Source: Geodermatophilus sabuli (GTDB taxonomy: Bacteria; Actinomycetota; Actinomycetes; Mycobacteriales; Geodermatophilaceae). Taken from it: a stretch of 64,000 nt of DNA. The DNA lies in the NCBI RefSeq assembly GCF_900215145.1, contig NZ_OBDO01000015.1:1-64000 (forward strand). The letters are read 5' to 3'. A program made the position numbers and the translations under genes. Numbering within the stretch: the stretch's first letter is position 1; each line of letters begins with the position of its first letter. The notes below the pieces were generated by a model, which searched no databases, had not been told where the DNA came from, and saw only the letters and a list, made by a program, of their open reading frames with translations. Below, in pieces: positions 8,353 to 15,788 of the stretch.

Positions 8353-8390
8353 AGCATAGGGCCGTAGCGCACCAACGATTGGCCCGCCAA
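8353..8390 (-). promoter_or_regulatory. MarR gene promoter with candidate autoregulatory operator
   Basis: On the minus strand TATGCT (8358-8353) is a -10 located six bases before the GTG start. Upstream, 8372-8382 reads CCAA-CGA-TTGG and 8379-8390 reads TTGG-CCCG-CCAA, two overlapping palindromes. The second shares the TTGG-N4-CCAA core with 7785-7795. Their position suits autorepression by the OhrR-like protein. Confidence 0.6.
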
Positions 8391-8412
8391 CCATCGACTC
8401 ACCCGCCGGCGC

Positions 8413-9933
8413 TCACTGCGACCGCATCGTCCCGTCGGCCAGGTAGCGGGTGTGCCAGCTCAGCGCCTCGGCCAGCAGGTGCGGGGTGTGCCGGCCGGGG
8501 GAGTCACGCAGCGCCCGCTGGTAGTAGTCACGCAGCGCGGGCCGGTAGTCCGGGTGCGCGCACCGCTCGATGACCAGTTCGGCCCGCTTGCGCGGCGCCA
8601 ACCCGCGCAGGTCGGCCAGGCCCTGCTCGGTGACGATCACCGAGACGTCGTGCTCGGTGTGGTCGACGTGGCTGACCATCGGCACGATCGTCGAGATCGC
8701 GCCGCCCTTGGCCGTCGACGGCGTGAGGAAGAAGGAGGTGTAGGCGTTGCGGGCGAAGTCACCGGAGCCGCCGATGCCGTTCTGGATCCGGCTGCCCATG
8801 ACGTGCGTGGAGTTGACGTTGCCGTAGATGTCGGCCTCGATCAGCCCGTTCATCGCCAGCACGCCGAGCCGCCGGACGATCTCCGGGTGGTTGCTGATCT
8901 CCTGCGGCCGCAGCAGGATCCGCTCGCGCAGCACCGCGGCCTCGGCGTCGAACCGCGCCGTCCCCTCAGGGCTCAGGGAGAAAGCCGTCGCCGACGCCGA
9001 CACCATCCGGCCCGAGCACAGCAGCTCGAGCATGCCGTCCTGGATCACCTCGGTGTAGGCGGTCAGCCCCTCGAACGAGGAGTTCGCGAGCCCGGCGAGG
9101 ACCGCGTTGGCGACGTTGCCGACCCCGGACTGCAGCGGCAGCAGCGGGCGGGGCAGCCGGCCGCGGGACACCTCCTGCTCCAGGAACTCCACGATGTGCC
9201 CGGCGATGGCCTGCGAGTCGGCGTCCGGCGCCTTGAAGGGGCTGTTGCGGTCGGGAGCGTCGGTCTCGACGATCGCGACGATCTTCTCCTCGGGACAGCG
9301 CAGGTACGGGACGCCGATCCGGTCGTGGGGCCGGGTCAGCTGGATGGGCTTGCGGTCCGGCGGCAGTGCGGTGCCGTAGTAGACGTCGTGCATCCCGTCC
9401 AGCGCCGCGCTCTGCCAGGAGTTCACCTCCAGGACGACGCGGTCGGCCTGGTCCAGCCAGGTCTTGTTGTTCCCGATCGACGACGACGGGATCAGGTCGC
9501 CGTCGGCGGTGATGCCGCTGACCTCGATCACCGCGACGTCGAGCGGGCCGAGGAAGCCCATCCACGCCATCTGCGCCACGTGCGACAGGTGGACGTCGAT
9601 GTACTCCATGAGCCCGGCGTTGATCTTCTCCCGGCTCACCGGGTCGGACTGGTAGGGCAGCCGCAGCTCCACGCCGTCGGCGGCGGCCAGTGCGCCGTCC
9701 AGCTCGGGCGCGGTGGAGGCGCCGGTCCACACGTTCACGCGGAACGGGTGCCCGGCGGCGTGCGTGTCGGAGATCCGGCGGGCCAGCGCCTGCGGGACGA
9801 CCTTGGGGTAGCCGGCGCCGGTGAACCCGCTCATGCCCACGGTGTCGCCGTGCCGGATGTGGGCCGCGGCGGCATCGGCGTCGACGACCCTGCGGGCCAG
9901 CCCCGGATGGTGGATGCGCCCCGACCCCGGCAT
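8413..9933 (-). CDS. Acetyl-CoA hydrolase / succinyl-CoA:acetate CoA-transferase family
   Basis: A 506-residue class I CoA-transferase. Diagnostic stretches are GMSGFTGAGYPKVVP near the N-terminus, LQSGVGNVANAVLAGL, the Glu-containing YTEVIQDGMLELL that forms the glutamyl-CoA intermediate, and NGIGGSGDFARNA. It would move CoA between acetate or a related acid and an acyl-CoA, or hydrolyse acetyl-CoA. The ATG at 9933 is used; an in-frame GTG at 9942 is possible. Neither has a clear ribosome site because the upstream DNA is a GC-rich tandem repeat. It follows the alpha/beta hydrolase gene on the same strand. Confidence 0.87.
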   Translation of the reverse strand: MPGSGRIHHPGLARRVVDADAAAAHIRHGDTVGMSGFTGAGYPKVVPQALARRISDTHAAGHPFRVNVWTGASTAPELDGALAAADGVELRLPYQSDPVSREKINAGLMEYIDVHLSHVAQMAWMGFLGPLDVAVIEVSGITADGDLIPSSSIGNNKTWLDQADRVVLEVNSWQSAALDGMHDVYYGTALPPDRKPIQLTRPHDRIGVPYLRCPEEKIVAIVETDAPDRNSPFKAPDADSQAIAGHIVEFLEQEVSRGRLPRPLLPLQSGVGNVANAVLAGLANSSFEGLTAYTEVIQDGMLELLCSGRMVSASATAFSLSPEGTARFDAEAAVLRERILLRPQEISNHPEIVRRLGVLAMNGLIEADIYGNVNSTHVMGSRIQNGIGGSGDFARNAYTSFFLTPSTAKGGAISTIVPMVSHVDHTEHDVSVIVTEQGLADLRGLAPRKRAELVIERCAHPDYRPALRDYYQRALRDSPGRHTPHLLAEALSWHTRYLADGTMRSQ

Positions 9934-9945
9934 GAGGCCCACGCT

Positions 9946-10041
9946 ACGCGCGGCGCCCGTCCGGCGCGCTGTGCGCGGCGCCCGTCCGGCGCGCTGCGCG
10001 CGATGCCCGTCCGGCGCTGCGCGATGCCCGTCCGGCGCGCT
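9946..10041. repeat. Four tandem copies of a 23-25 base GC-rich unit
   Basis: Copies lie at 9946-9970, 9971-9995, 9996-10018 and 10019-10041. All share GCCCGTCCGGCGC; copies 1-2 carry CGGCGCCC and copies 3-4 CGATGCCC before the shared core. The array fills the gap between the CoA-transferase start and the alpha/beta hydrolase stop, which lies inside the last copy. It may be simple slippage expansion, or it may affect mRNA structure at the CoA-transferase start. Confidence 0.8.
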
Positions 10042-10906
10042 ACGCGGGGCGGGCGGGCGGCCAGACGGCGAGCAGCGTGCGGACGCCGGCCAGCAGGGCC
10101 AGCGGCTGGTCGAGCATCGGGTGGTGCCCGGCCTCGGGCAGGTCGACGACGGGCAGCCCGCCGGGGACCAGGGCCCCCATCTCGGCCGCCATGTCCGGCG
10201 TCACCAGGCCGTGCTGGCAGCGGAACAGCGCCGCGGGCGCGGCCAGCCGGGGCAGCAGCTGGCGCACCAGCGGGCGGCTGCCGAAGAAGCCGGGGTCGAA
10301 CTTCCAGGTCCAGCCGCCCTCGACCGCGCGCAGCGAGCCGCGGGCGACGTGCTCGCGGACGTAGGGCAGGTAGACCTCCTGGGCCGGCAGGGTGCGGAAG
10401 CGGGCGACCGCGGCGTCCGGGTCGGGGTGCACCTTGTGCACCCGCGGCTGCTCGCGCAGGGTCTGCTCCTCGGGTGGCTGCCGGTCCAGCGGGGAGTCGA
10501 TGACCGCGACACCGGCGACGGCGTCCCCGTGCTCGACGCCGGTCGTCAGCGCCACCCAGCCGCCCATGCTGTGACCTACCACCACCGGCCGGGACAGCTC
10601 CTCGGCGGCGGCGACGGCGAGCACCTCCCGCGCCCACTGCGCCATGCCGTAGCCCTCCCGGCGGCCGCTGTCGCCGTGCCCGCTGAGGTCGGGGGCGACC
10701 ACGCGGTGGGTGTCGAGGAGCGGGGCGATGTGGTCCCACCAGCCCGAGTGCGCCGCGCCGCCGTGCACCAGCACCAGGCCCGGCCGGCCCGGGGTGCCCC
10801 ACGCTCGGTAGTGCACCCGGGCGCCGTCGACGTCGACGTCCCGGTGCTCGGGGGCGGCGGCCACCGCGCGGGTGAACCACGCCGGGGCGGTGTCGACGGC
10901 GGGCAT
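10040..10906 (-). CDS. Alpha/beta hydrolase fold protein
   Basis: A 288-residue hydrolase. The oxyanion region LVHGGAAHSGWW is near residues 46-57, DLSGHGDSGRR follows, the nucleophile elbow is VGHSMGG (Ser near residue 115), and the C-terminal AGHHPMLDQP carries the catalytic His. This is the typical esterase/carbon-carbon hydrolase layout; the substrate is unknown. The ATG follows GAGGAG at a good distance. It is divergent from the selenoprotein transcript, sharing a 190-base gap that holds that transcript's promoter and operator. Confidence 0.85.
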   Translation of the reverse strand: MPAVDTAPAWFTRAVAAAPEHRDVDVDGARVHYRAWGTPGRPGLVLVHGGAAHSGWWDHIAPLLDTHRVVAPDLSGHGDSGRREGYGMAQWAREVLAVAAAEELSRPVVVGHSMGGWVALTTGVEHGDAVAGVAVIDSPLDRQPPEEQTLREQPRVHKVHPDPDAAVARFRTLPAQEVYLPYVREHVARGSLRAVEGGWTWKFDPGFFGSRPLVRQLLPRLAAPAALFRCQHGLVTPDMAAEMGALVPGGLPVVDLPEAGHHPMLDQPLALLAGVRTLLAVWPPARPA

Positions 10907-10984
10907 GGGGTACTCCTCGCGGACCGGACGGCGGTGGGCCGGGCACGGTGGTCGGGCCGGACGGCACGTTACGGGGCGGTGCCG

Positions 10985-11053
10985 TTGACCGGGGTCGCCG
11001 ACTCTGGCTAGGGTCGTGTGCGGCAAGGGAACCGGTGTACGGATGCCGCACAC
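10985..11053 (+). promoter_or_regulatory. Promoter and three-repeat operator, site 1 (UGSC transcript)
   Basis: -35 TTGACC (10985-10990), 18-base spacer, -10 TAGGGT (11009-11014). One base later a 38-base operator (11016-11053) begins: repeat A GTGTGCGGCA, repeat B GTGTACGGAT starting 19 bases after A, and inverted repeat C TGCCGCACAC overlapping the end of B. The start of transcription would fall inside repeat A, so a bound protein should repress. Two further copies with the same geometry are at 23025-23062 and 23148-23185. PcaU/PobR-type IclR proteins are known to bind three 10-base repeats. Confidence 0.75.
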
Positions 11054-11096
11054 GGCGTGGTCGTGCCCGGCTCCGCCCACTCGACGAGGAGGAGCC

Positions 11097-11633
11097 ATGG
11101 AGCTGGAGTCCATCCTGGACCCGACCGGCGCCACGGACGCCACCGCGGACACCTCGCTGGCCCCGCGGGTCACGACCCTCCGCGGGCGCACGCTCGGGCT
11201 GCTCGACAACGGCAAGCCCAACGGCGCCGCGCTGCTCACCGAGGTCGGCTCGGTGCTCAAGCAGCGGTACGGCGTCAAGGACGTCCTGATGTTCACCAAG
11301 CCGTACTTCGGGACGCCGGTGGAGCCCACCCAGACCCAGCGGATCTTCGAGGAGTGCGACTTCGCCATCACGGCGATCGGTGACTAGGGCTCCTGCAGCG
11401 CGGCCAGTCTGGCCGACGGGATCCTGCTGGAGCGCGCGGGCGTGCCCGCCGTCTCCATCTGCACCGACGCCTTCCGCATCACCGCGGAGGCGATGGCCCG
11501 GACCTACGGGTTCCCGGGCTTCCAGTACGTGTCCGTCCCGCACCCGGTGGCCAGCCTCTCCGCCGAGGGCATCCGGCAGCGGGTCGAGGAGATGCTGCCC
11601 CGCGTCCTGGAGATCCTCGGGGTCGAGGAGTGA
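11097..11633 (+). CDS. UGSC-family selenoprotein with selenocysteine encoded by TAG
   Basis: The frame runs from ATG 11097 through an in-frame TAG at codon 97 (11385-11387) to TGA at 11631-11633, giving 178 residues. Around the TAG the protein reads CDFAITAIGD-(TAG)-GSCSAASLADG, the UGSC motif of a family in which the first position is selenocysteine or Cys. Sequence after the TAG is clearly coding (ERAGVPAVSICTDAF, then VSVPHP). The UxxC site plus this continuation resembles the C-terminal part of glycine reductase GrdB, suggesting a redox role, possibly reductive bond cleavage (inference). It is first in a transcript with the partner protein and a CoA synthetase. The alternative is a nonsense-mutated gene. 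Confidence 0.85.
11388..11427 (+). promoter_or_regulatory. SECIS-like hairpin downstream of the TAG codon
   Basis: 11402-11414 reads GGCCA-GTC-TGGCC, a five-pair stem with a GUC loop. GCAG (11395-11398) and CTGC (11424-11427) could close an irregular lower stem. The loop GUCU begins 19 nucleotides after the TAG. From memory, Escherichia coli fdhF has the same 19-nucleotide distance from UGA to GUCU in its SECIS loop. Such an element recruits SelB for selenocysteine insertion. RNA folding has not been computed. Confidence 0.7.
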
Positions 11634-11646
11634 CGGGAGGAGCCGC

Positions 11647-12702
11647 GTGAACCCCACGCAGCGGGCGATCGAGCACTGCTACGCGGAGGGGTGGACCGAC
11701 GGCCTGCCCGTCGTCCCCTGCGACCGGGCGGCGGCCGAGGCGCTGCTGGCCCGTGTCGACCGCGACCCGGACGAGGTGCTGCTGGAGATGCCGCAGCTCA
11801 ACCGGGCGGTCACCGTCCGGCTGGCGGCGGTCAACGCGGTGATGGCCGGCTGCCTGCCGGAGTACTTCCCGGTCGTCGTCGCGGCGTGGGACTCGCTGCG
11901 CGAGGAGGGCTACCCGCGCAAAGGGATCTGGCAGAGCACCACCGGCACCGCCTCGCTGCTGCTGGTCAACGGCCCGGTCCGGGGTGAGCTGGGGGTCAAC
12001 AGCCAGGGGAACCTGTTCGGGCCCGGCTTCCGGGCCAACGCCACCATCGGTCGGGCCGTCCGGCTGACCGCGATGAACGCCCTCGGGCTGCGCCCGCACG
12101 AGCTGGACCAGGCCACCCAGGGGACGCCGGCGAAGTACACCGCCTGCATCGGGGAGAACGAGGAGGAGTCCCCGTGGCAGCCGCTGCACGTCGACCACGG
12201 CCTCGCTCCTGAGGACAGCGCGGTGACGGCGATGACGATGCGCTCGACGCTGCACATCGAGGCGCGGCACACCCGCGTGCCCGAGCAGCTGCTCGACGAC
12301 GTGGCCGGGTCGCTCGCCCGCACCGGCGCCCTGCTGCACCAGACGGTGAGCGCCTGCGTGGTGCTGTGCCCCGAGCACGCGCACCTGCTCGCCGACGCCG
12401 GGTGGGCCAAGCGGGACGTGTCGCGGTACCTGTACGAGCAGTCGTTCCTCCCGCGGGAGGCCCTCGACCGGGCCGGGAAGGGCGCGGTGTCGGCGAAGAG
12501 CCACTGGCGGGTGGCCCGCGACCACCCCGACGCCGTCCTGGACCCCGGCCCGGACCCGGCGCGCGACGGCATCCACACGATGACCTCGCCCGACGCCGTC
12601 CTCGTCGTGGTCGCGGGGGCGTCGAACTCCGGGGTCTCGGCGGTGGTCGAGACCTTCGGCCCGCGCGGGAACCGTCCGGCCGTCACCCGGGTCGCGGCGT
12701 GA
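11647..12702 (+). CDS. Conserved protein partnered with UGSC selenoprotein (copy 1)
   Basis: A 351-residue protein of a family whose function I do not know. It starts with GTG after GGAGGAG, 13 bases after the UGSC stop. Notable segments are EGWTDGLPVVP (14-24), MAGCLPEYFPVV (66-77), KGIWQSTTGTA (92-102), NATIGRAVRLTAMN and ELDQATQGTPAKYTACIGENEE (Cys near 167). Cys69 and Cys167 are also present in the paralogue at 23213-24376, and could be catalytic or contact the selenoprotein. No signal peptide or membrane segment is seen. Its stop overlaps the CoA synthetase start (GTGA). Gene order argues that it acts together with the UGSC protein. Confidence 0.75.
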   Translation: MNPTQRAIEHCYAEGWTDGLPVVPCDRAAAEALLARVDRDPDEVLLEMPQLNRAVTVRLAAVNAVMAGCLPEYFPVVVAAWDSLREEGYPRKGIWQSTTGTASLLLVNGPVRGELGVNSQGNLFGPGFRANATIGRAVRLTAMNALGLRPHELDQATQGTPAKYTACIGENEEESPWQPLHVDHGLAPEDSAVTAMTMRSTLHIEARHTRVPEQLLDDVAGSLARTGALLHQTVSACVVLCPEHAHLLADAGWAKRDVSRYLYEQSFLPREALDRAGKGAVSAKSHWRVARDHPDAVLDPGPDPARDGIHTMTSPDAVLVVVAGASNSGVSAVVETFGPRGNRPAVTRVAA

Positions 12703-14402
12703 GCTCGGTGGGCAGTGGCGTCCCGGCCGGTCGGCAGCCCCGCATCGCCTCGGACCTCGCCACCCTGATCGAGGCGGTCGCCGACGCGGTCGTCGGCGTC
12801 GACTCCGGGCGGACCGCCCTGGTGCACGGCGACCGCGCGGTCACCTGGGCGCAGCTGGACGACCGCGCCGCGCGGCTGGCCGGCTGGCTCGCCGCGAACG
12901 GGGTCGGCGTGGGCGACCGGGTCGGCATCGGGCTGTACAACTCGCCGGAGTACCTGGAGACGGTGCTCGCCGTCCTCAAGCTGCGGGCGGTGCCGGTCAA
13001 CGTCAACTACCGCTACCTGGAGGGCGAGCTCGAGCAGGTGCTGGCCATGGTCGACGCCCGCGGGCTGGTCACCGACGCGACCCTCGCCGGCCGGGTCGCC
13101 GCGGTCGCGCCGCGCCTGCCCCGGCTGCGGGCCGTCACGATCGTCGGCTCCGCCGAGGAGGGCGGGGACGGCCACTCCCGCCGTTACGAGGAGGCGGTCG
13201 CCGGGCCGCCGGCGCCGCGGTGCGAGCGCTCGCCCGACGACCAGGTGCTGCTGCTCACCGGCGGCACCACCGGGCTGCCCAAGGCCGTGGTCTGGGACAG
13301 CGCGGGCGTCTTCGGGGTGGTCGCCTCCGCCTACGGGCGGGCCGGGCGCCCGGTGCCCCCCGACCTCGACGGCGTGGTCGCCGACGCCGTGGCCGCGGTG
13401 CGCGACGGCAGCGCGCCGGTGTTCCTGCCGGCCTCGCCGCTCATGCACGGCACCGGCTTCTTCTCCAGTCTGGGCAACCTGCTGCGCGGCGGGCGGGTGG
13501 TCACCCTGCCGCAGCGCTCCCTCGACCCGGCGGCGCTCTGGACGGCGGTCCAGGAGCACCGGGTGAACGAGCTGGCGATCGTGGGCGACGCCTTCGCCGT
13601 CCCGCTGGCGGCCGAGCTGGAGCGGGCGGCGGCCGAGGGCCGGGCCTACGACCTCGGCGCGCTGCGCCGGGTCTTCAGCTCCGGGGTGCGGTGGGGGACG
13701 GAGACCAAGCGGCGGATGCTCCGGCACGGGCGGATGACCCTGCAGGACTCGATCGCCGCCACCGAGGGCGGCCCGTTCGCCATGTCCATCTCCGGGCCGG
13801 ACCCGGACACCGCCAACTCGCGGTTCACCCTCGCGCCCGGCGCGCGGGTCATCGCCCCCGACGGAAGCGACGTCGTCCCCGGGTCGGGGGAGGCCGGGGT
13901 GCTGGCGTGCACGGGCAACCTGCCGCTGGGGTACCTCGACGCCCCGGCCGCCACCGAGGCGGTGTTCCGCACCGTCGACGGCGTCCGCTACGCCGTGCCG
14001 GGCGACGCCGCCACCCTGGAGGCGGACGGGACGCTCACCCTGCTCGGCCGCGGGTCCGGGGTGATCAACACCGGCGGCGAGAAGGTGTTCGCCGAGGAGG
14101 TCGAGCAGGCCCTGGTCGACTGCCCCGGCGTGGCGGAGGCCGTCGTCGTCGGGGTGCCGGACGAGCGGTGGGGGAGCCGGGTGGCCGCGCTGGTGGTCCC
14201 CGAGGCCGGCGTGGAGCTGGACCCCGCGGCGCTGCCCGCGGCCGTCGGCGAGCGGCTGGCCGGGTACAAGCGGCCCCGCGAGGTGCGGGTGGTGCCGGGG
14301 ATCGAGCGGACGGTGTCGGGCAAGGTCGACCGCCGCTGGGCGGCCGACCTGGCCCGCCGGGAGTTCCCCGGGTCCGCGCCGCAGGCGCCGGGTCAGAACT
14401 GA
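12699..14402 (+). CDS. Acyl-CoA synthetase (AMP-forming)
   Basis: A 567-residue adenylate-forming ligase. The P-loop is LLTGGTTGLPKAV; LYNSPEYLETVLAVLKLRAVPVNVNYRY is typical of FadD-like enzymes, and the C-terminal GVINTGGEKVFAEEVEQAL and TVSGKVDRRW carry the hinge and the catalytic Lys. It activates a carboxylic acid to its CoA ester; the acid is not evident. The GTG start overlaps the partner-protein stop, so it is the third gene of the selenoprotein transcript. Its last ten bases overlap the convergent IclR gene. Confidence 0.87.
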   Translation: MSSVGSGVPAGRQPRIASDLATLIEAVADAVVGVDSGRTALVHGDRAVTWAQLDDRAARLAGWLAANGVGVGDRVGIGLYNSPEYLETVLAVLKLRAVPVNVNYRYLEGELEQVLAMVDARGLVTDATLAGRVAAVAPRLPRLRAVTIVGSAEEGGDGHSRRYEEAVAGPPAPRCERSPDDQVLLLTGGTTGLPKAVVWDSAGVFGVVASAYGRAGRPVPPDLDGVVADAVAAVRDGSAPVFLPASPLMHGTGFFSSLGNLLRGGRVVTLPQRSLDPAALWTAVQEHRVNELAIVGDAFAVPLAAELERAAAEGRAYDLGALRRVFSSGVRWGTETKRRMLRHGRMTLQDSIAATEGGPFAMSISGPDPDTANSRFTLAPGARVIAPDGSDVVPGSGEAGVLACTGNLPLGYLDAPAATEAVFRTVDGVRYAVPGDAATLEADGTLTLLGRGSGVINTGGEKVFAEEVEQALVDCPGVAEAVVVGVPDERWGSRVAALVVPEAGVELDPAALPAAVGERLAGYKRPREVRVVPGIERTVSGKVDRRWAADLARREFPGSAPQAPGQN

Positions 14403-15253
14403 CCGGGCGGGGCGATCCGCGGGCCCATCAGGGCGATGTCCCGCTCGATCTGCCGGGCGGTCTCGCGCAGCGGGTCGAGGGCGATGGCCACCAGCTCCTC
14501 GGCCGAGTGCCGGCGGGACTGGGTGCCGACGTTCACCGAGGCCACCACCCGGCCCGAGCCGTCGCGCACCGGGACGGCGAGGGAGACCATGCCCTCCTCG
14601 AGCTCCTGGTCGACCAGCGAGTACCCGGAGGCCCGGGTCTCCATCAGCACCCTCCGCAGCTGCTCCGGATCGGTGACCGTCGCCGACGTGCGGGACTCCA
14701 GCTCGGCACCGGCCAGGTAGGCGTCCAGCTCGTCGTCGGGGAGCGCGGCCAGCTGCACCCGGCCGTGGGTGGTCAGGTAGGCCGCCAGCCGGGTGCCGAC
14801 GGTGAGCCCGCTGGACCACACCCGCCGCGCGCCGACCCGCGCCACGTAGACGATGTCGGAGCCGTCGAGGACGGCGAGGCTGGTGGTCTCGTTGAGCCGC
14901 GCCGACAGGGCGGTCAGGTGCGGCGTCGCCACCTGCGGGAACGACAGCGTCGACAGGTAGGGGTAGCCCAGCTCCAGCACGCTGGGGCGCAGGTGGAACC
15001 GGCGGTCGACGGTGCCGACGTAGCCGAGGTCGAGCAGGGTGAGGACGAAACGGCGGGCGGCGGCGCGGGTCATGCCGGTGCGCCGCGCGATGTCGCTGAG
15101 CGTCAGCTCCGGCTCCTCGGCCGTGAACGCCTTGATGACGGCGAGCCCGCGCTCCAGCGACTGCACGAAGTAGTCGCCGCGCGGCCGGGGGCCCTCCGGC
15201 CCGGCTCCGGCCTCGCCGGTGCCGTCGGCGGGCACGTCGTCGGGTTCGCTCAG
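14393..15253 (-). CDS. IclR-family regulator, PcaR/PcaU type; probable CTG start
   Basis: About 286 residues. A winged-helix N-terminal domain (SLERGLAVIKAFTAEEPELTL, then GMTRAAARRFVLTLLDLGYV) is followed by the IclR effector domain. The pattern matches PcaR/PcaU/PobR regulators of aromatic catabolism. No ATG or GTG has a ribosome site; CTG at 15253 lies eight bases after GGAGGAG, and the alternative is a GTG about 20 bases further in. It is the last gene of the minus transcript that starts at the ABC importer. It is the obvious candidate to bind the three triple-repeat operators. Confidence 0.85.
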   Translation of the reverse strand: MSEPDDVPADGTGEAGAGPEGPRPRGDYFVQSLERGLAVIKAFTAEEPELTLSDIARRTGMTRAAARRFVLTLLDLGYVGTVDRRFHLRPSVLELGYPYLSTLSFPQVATPHLTALSARLNETTSLAVLDGSDIVYVARVGARRVWSSGLTVGTRLAAYLTTHGRVQLAALPDDELDAYLAGAELESRTSATVTDPEQLRRVLMETRASGYSLVDQELEEGMVSLAVPVRDGSGRVVASVNVGTQSRRHSAEELVAIALDPLRETARQIERDIALMGPRIAPPGQF

Positions 15254-15330
15254 GGGTCCAGCTCCTCCGCGCGGTCGCGGCCCTGCGCCGCGGCGTCCGT
15301 CTGCACCATCGATCCTCGCCCCTGCACTCG

Positions 15331-15349
15331 CCCCGGGACAGGCCCGGGG
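15331..15349 (-). terminator. Small hairpin between aconitase X small subunit and IclR gene
   Basis: CCCCGGG-ACAGG-CCCGGGG forms a seven-pair GC stem in the 100-base gap after the aconitase X small-subunit stop. No U-run follows. It may cause partial termination, lowering regulator expression relative to the enzymes, or stabilise the upstream mRNA end. Confidence 0.4.
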
Positions 15350-15353
15350 AACG

Positions 15354-15788
15354 CTACCTGCCCGGAGGGGTGACGATGACCTGACCACGGTCGGCGTCCA
15401 CCCGCACCCAGTCGCCGGTGCGGATGACCTCGAACGGGTCGCCGTCCAGGTCGGTCACCGCCGGCACGTGCGTCACGACGACGCCGAGCGCGATCTTGGT
15501 GTTCATCGTCGTGAACACCATCGCGGCCGGCGCGGAGCCCATCAGCCGGGACATGTGGAACATGCCCGACCACCCCGAGGAGCCCTTGGCGCCGCGGAAG
15601 ACCAGCACCTTGCCGGCGAAGGACTGCCCGACGAGCTCGTGGCGGGACTCGATCACCCGGCCGCGGCGGGGCTCCACCCCGCCCCAGCCGGAGATCGCCT
15701 CGCGGGTGACCAGCGCCTCGCCCTCGGCGACGCCGCCGACCAGCCCGCGCCCGGTCAGGACGACCTGCTCCCGGCGGGTCCCGGTCAC
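15354..15788 (-). CDS. Aconitase X small subunit (DUF126 swivel domain)
   Basis: A 144-residue protein matching the swivel domain of aconitase X. Characteristic parts are GRGLVGGVAEGEALV, GKVLVFRGAKGSSGWSGMF (with the conserved Gly/Ser-rich turn) and a C-terminal RTGDWVRVDADRG. It pairs with the catalytic large subunit just upstream; aconitase X enzymes dehydrate small hydroxy acids, for example cis-3-hydroxy-L-proline or mevalonate 5-phosphate. GTG start overlaps the large-subunit stop by four bases (GTGA). It ends in TAG with no continuation suggesting recoding. Confidence 0.9.
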   Translation of the reverse strand: MTGTRREQVVLTGRGLVGGVAEGEALVTREAISGWGGVEPRRGRVIESRHELVGQSFAGKVLVFRGAKGSSGWSGMFHMSRLMGSAPAAMVFTTMNTKIALGVVVTHVPAVTDLDGDPFEVIRTGDWVRVDADRGQVIVTPPGR

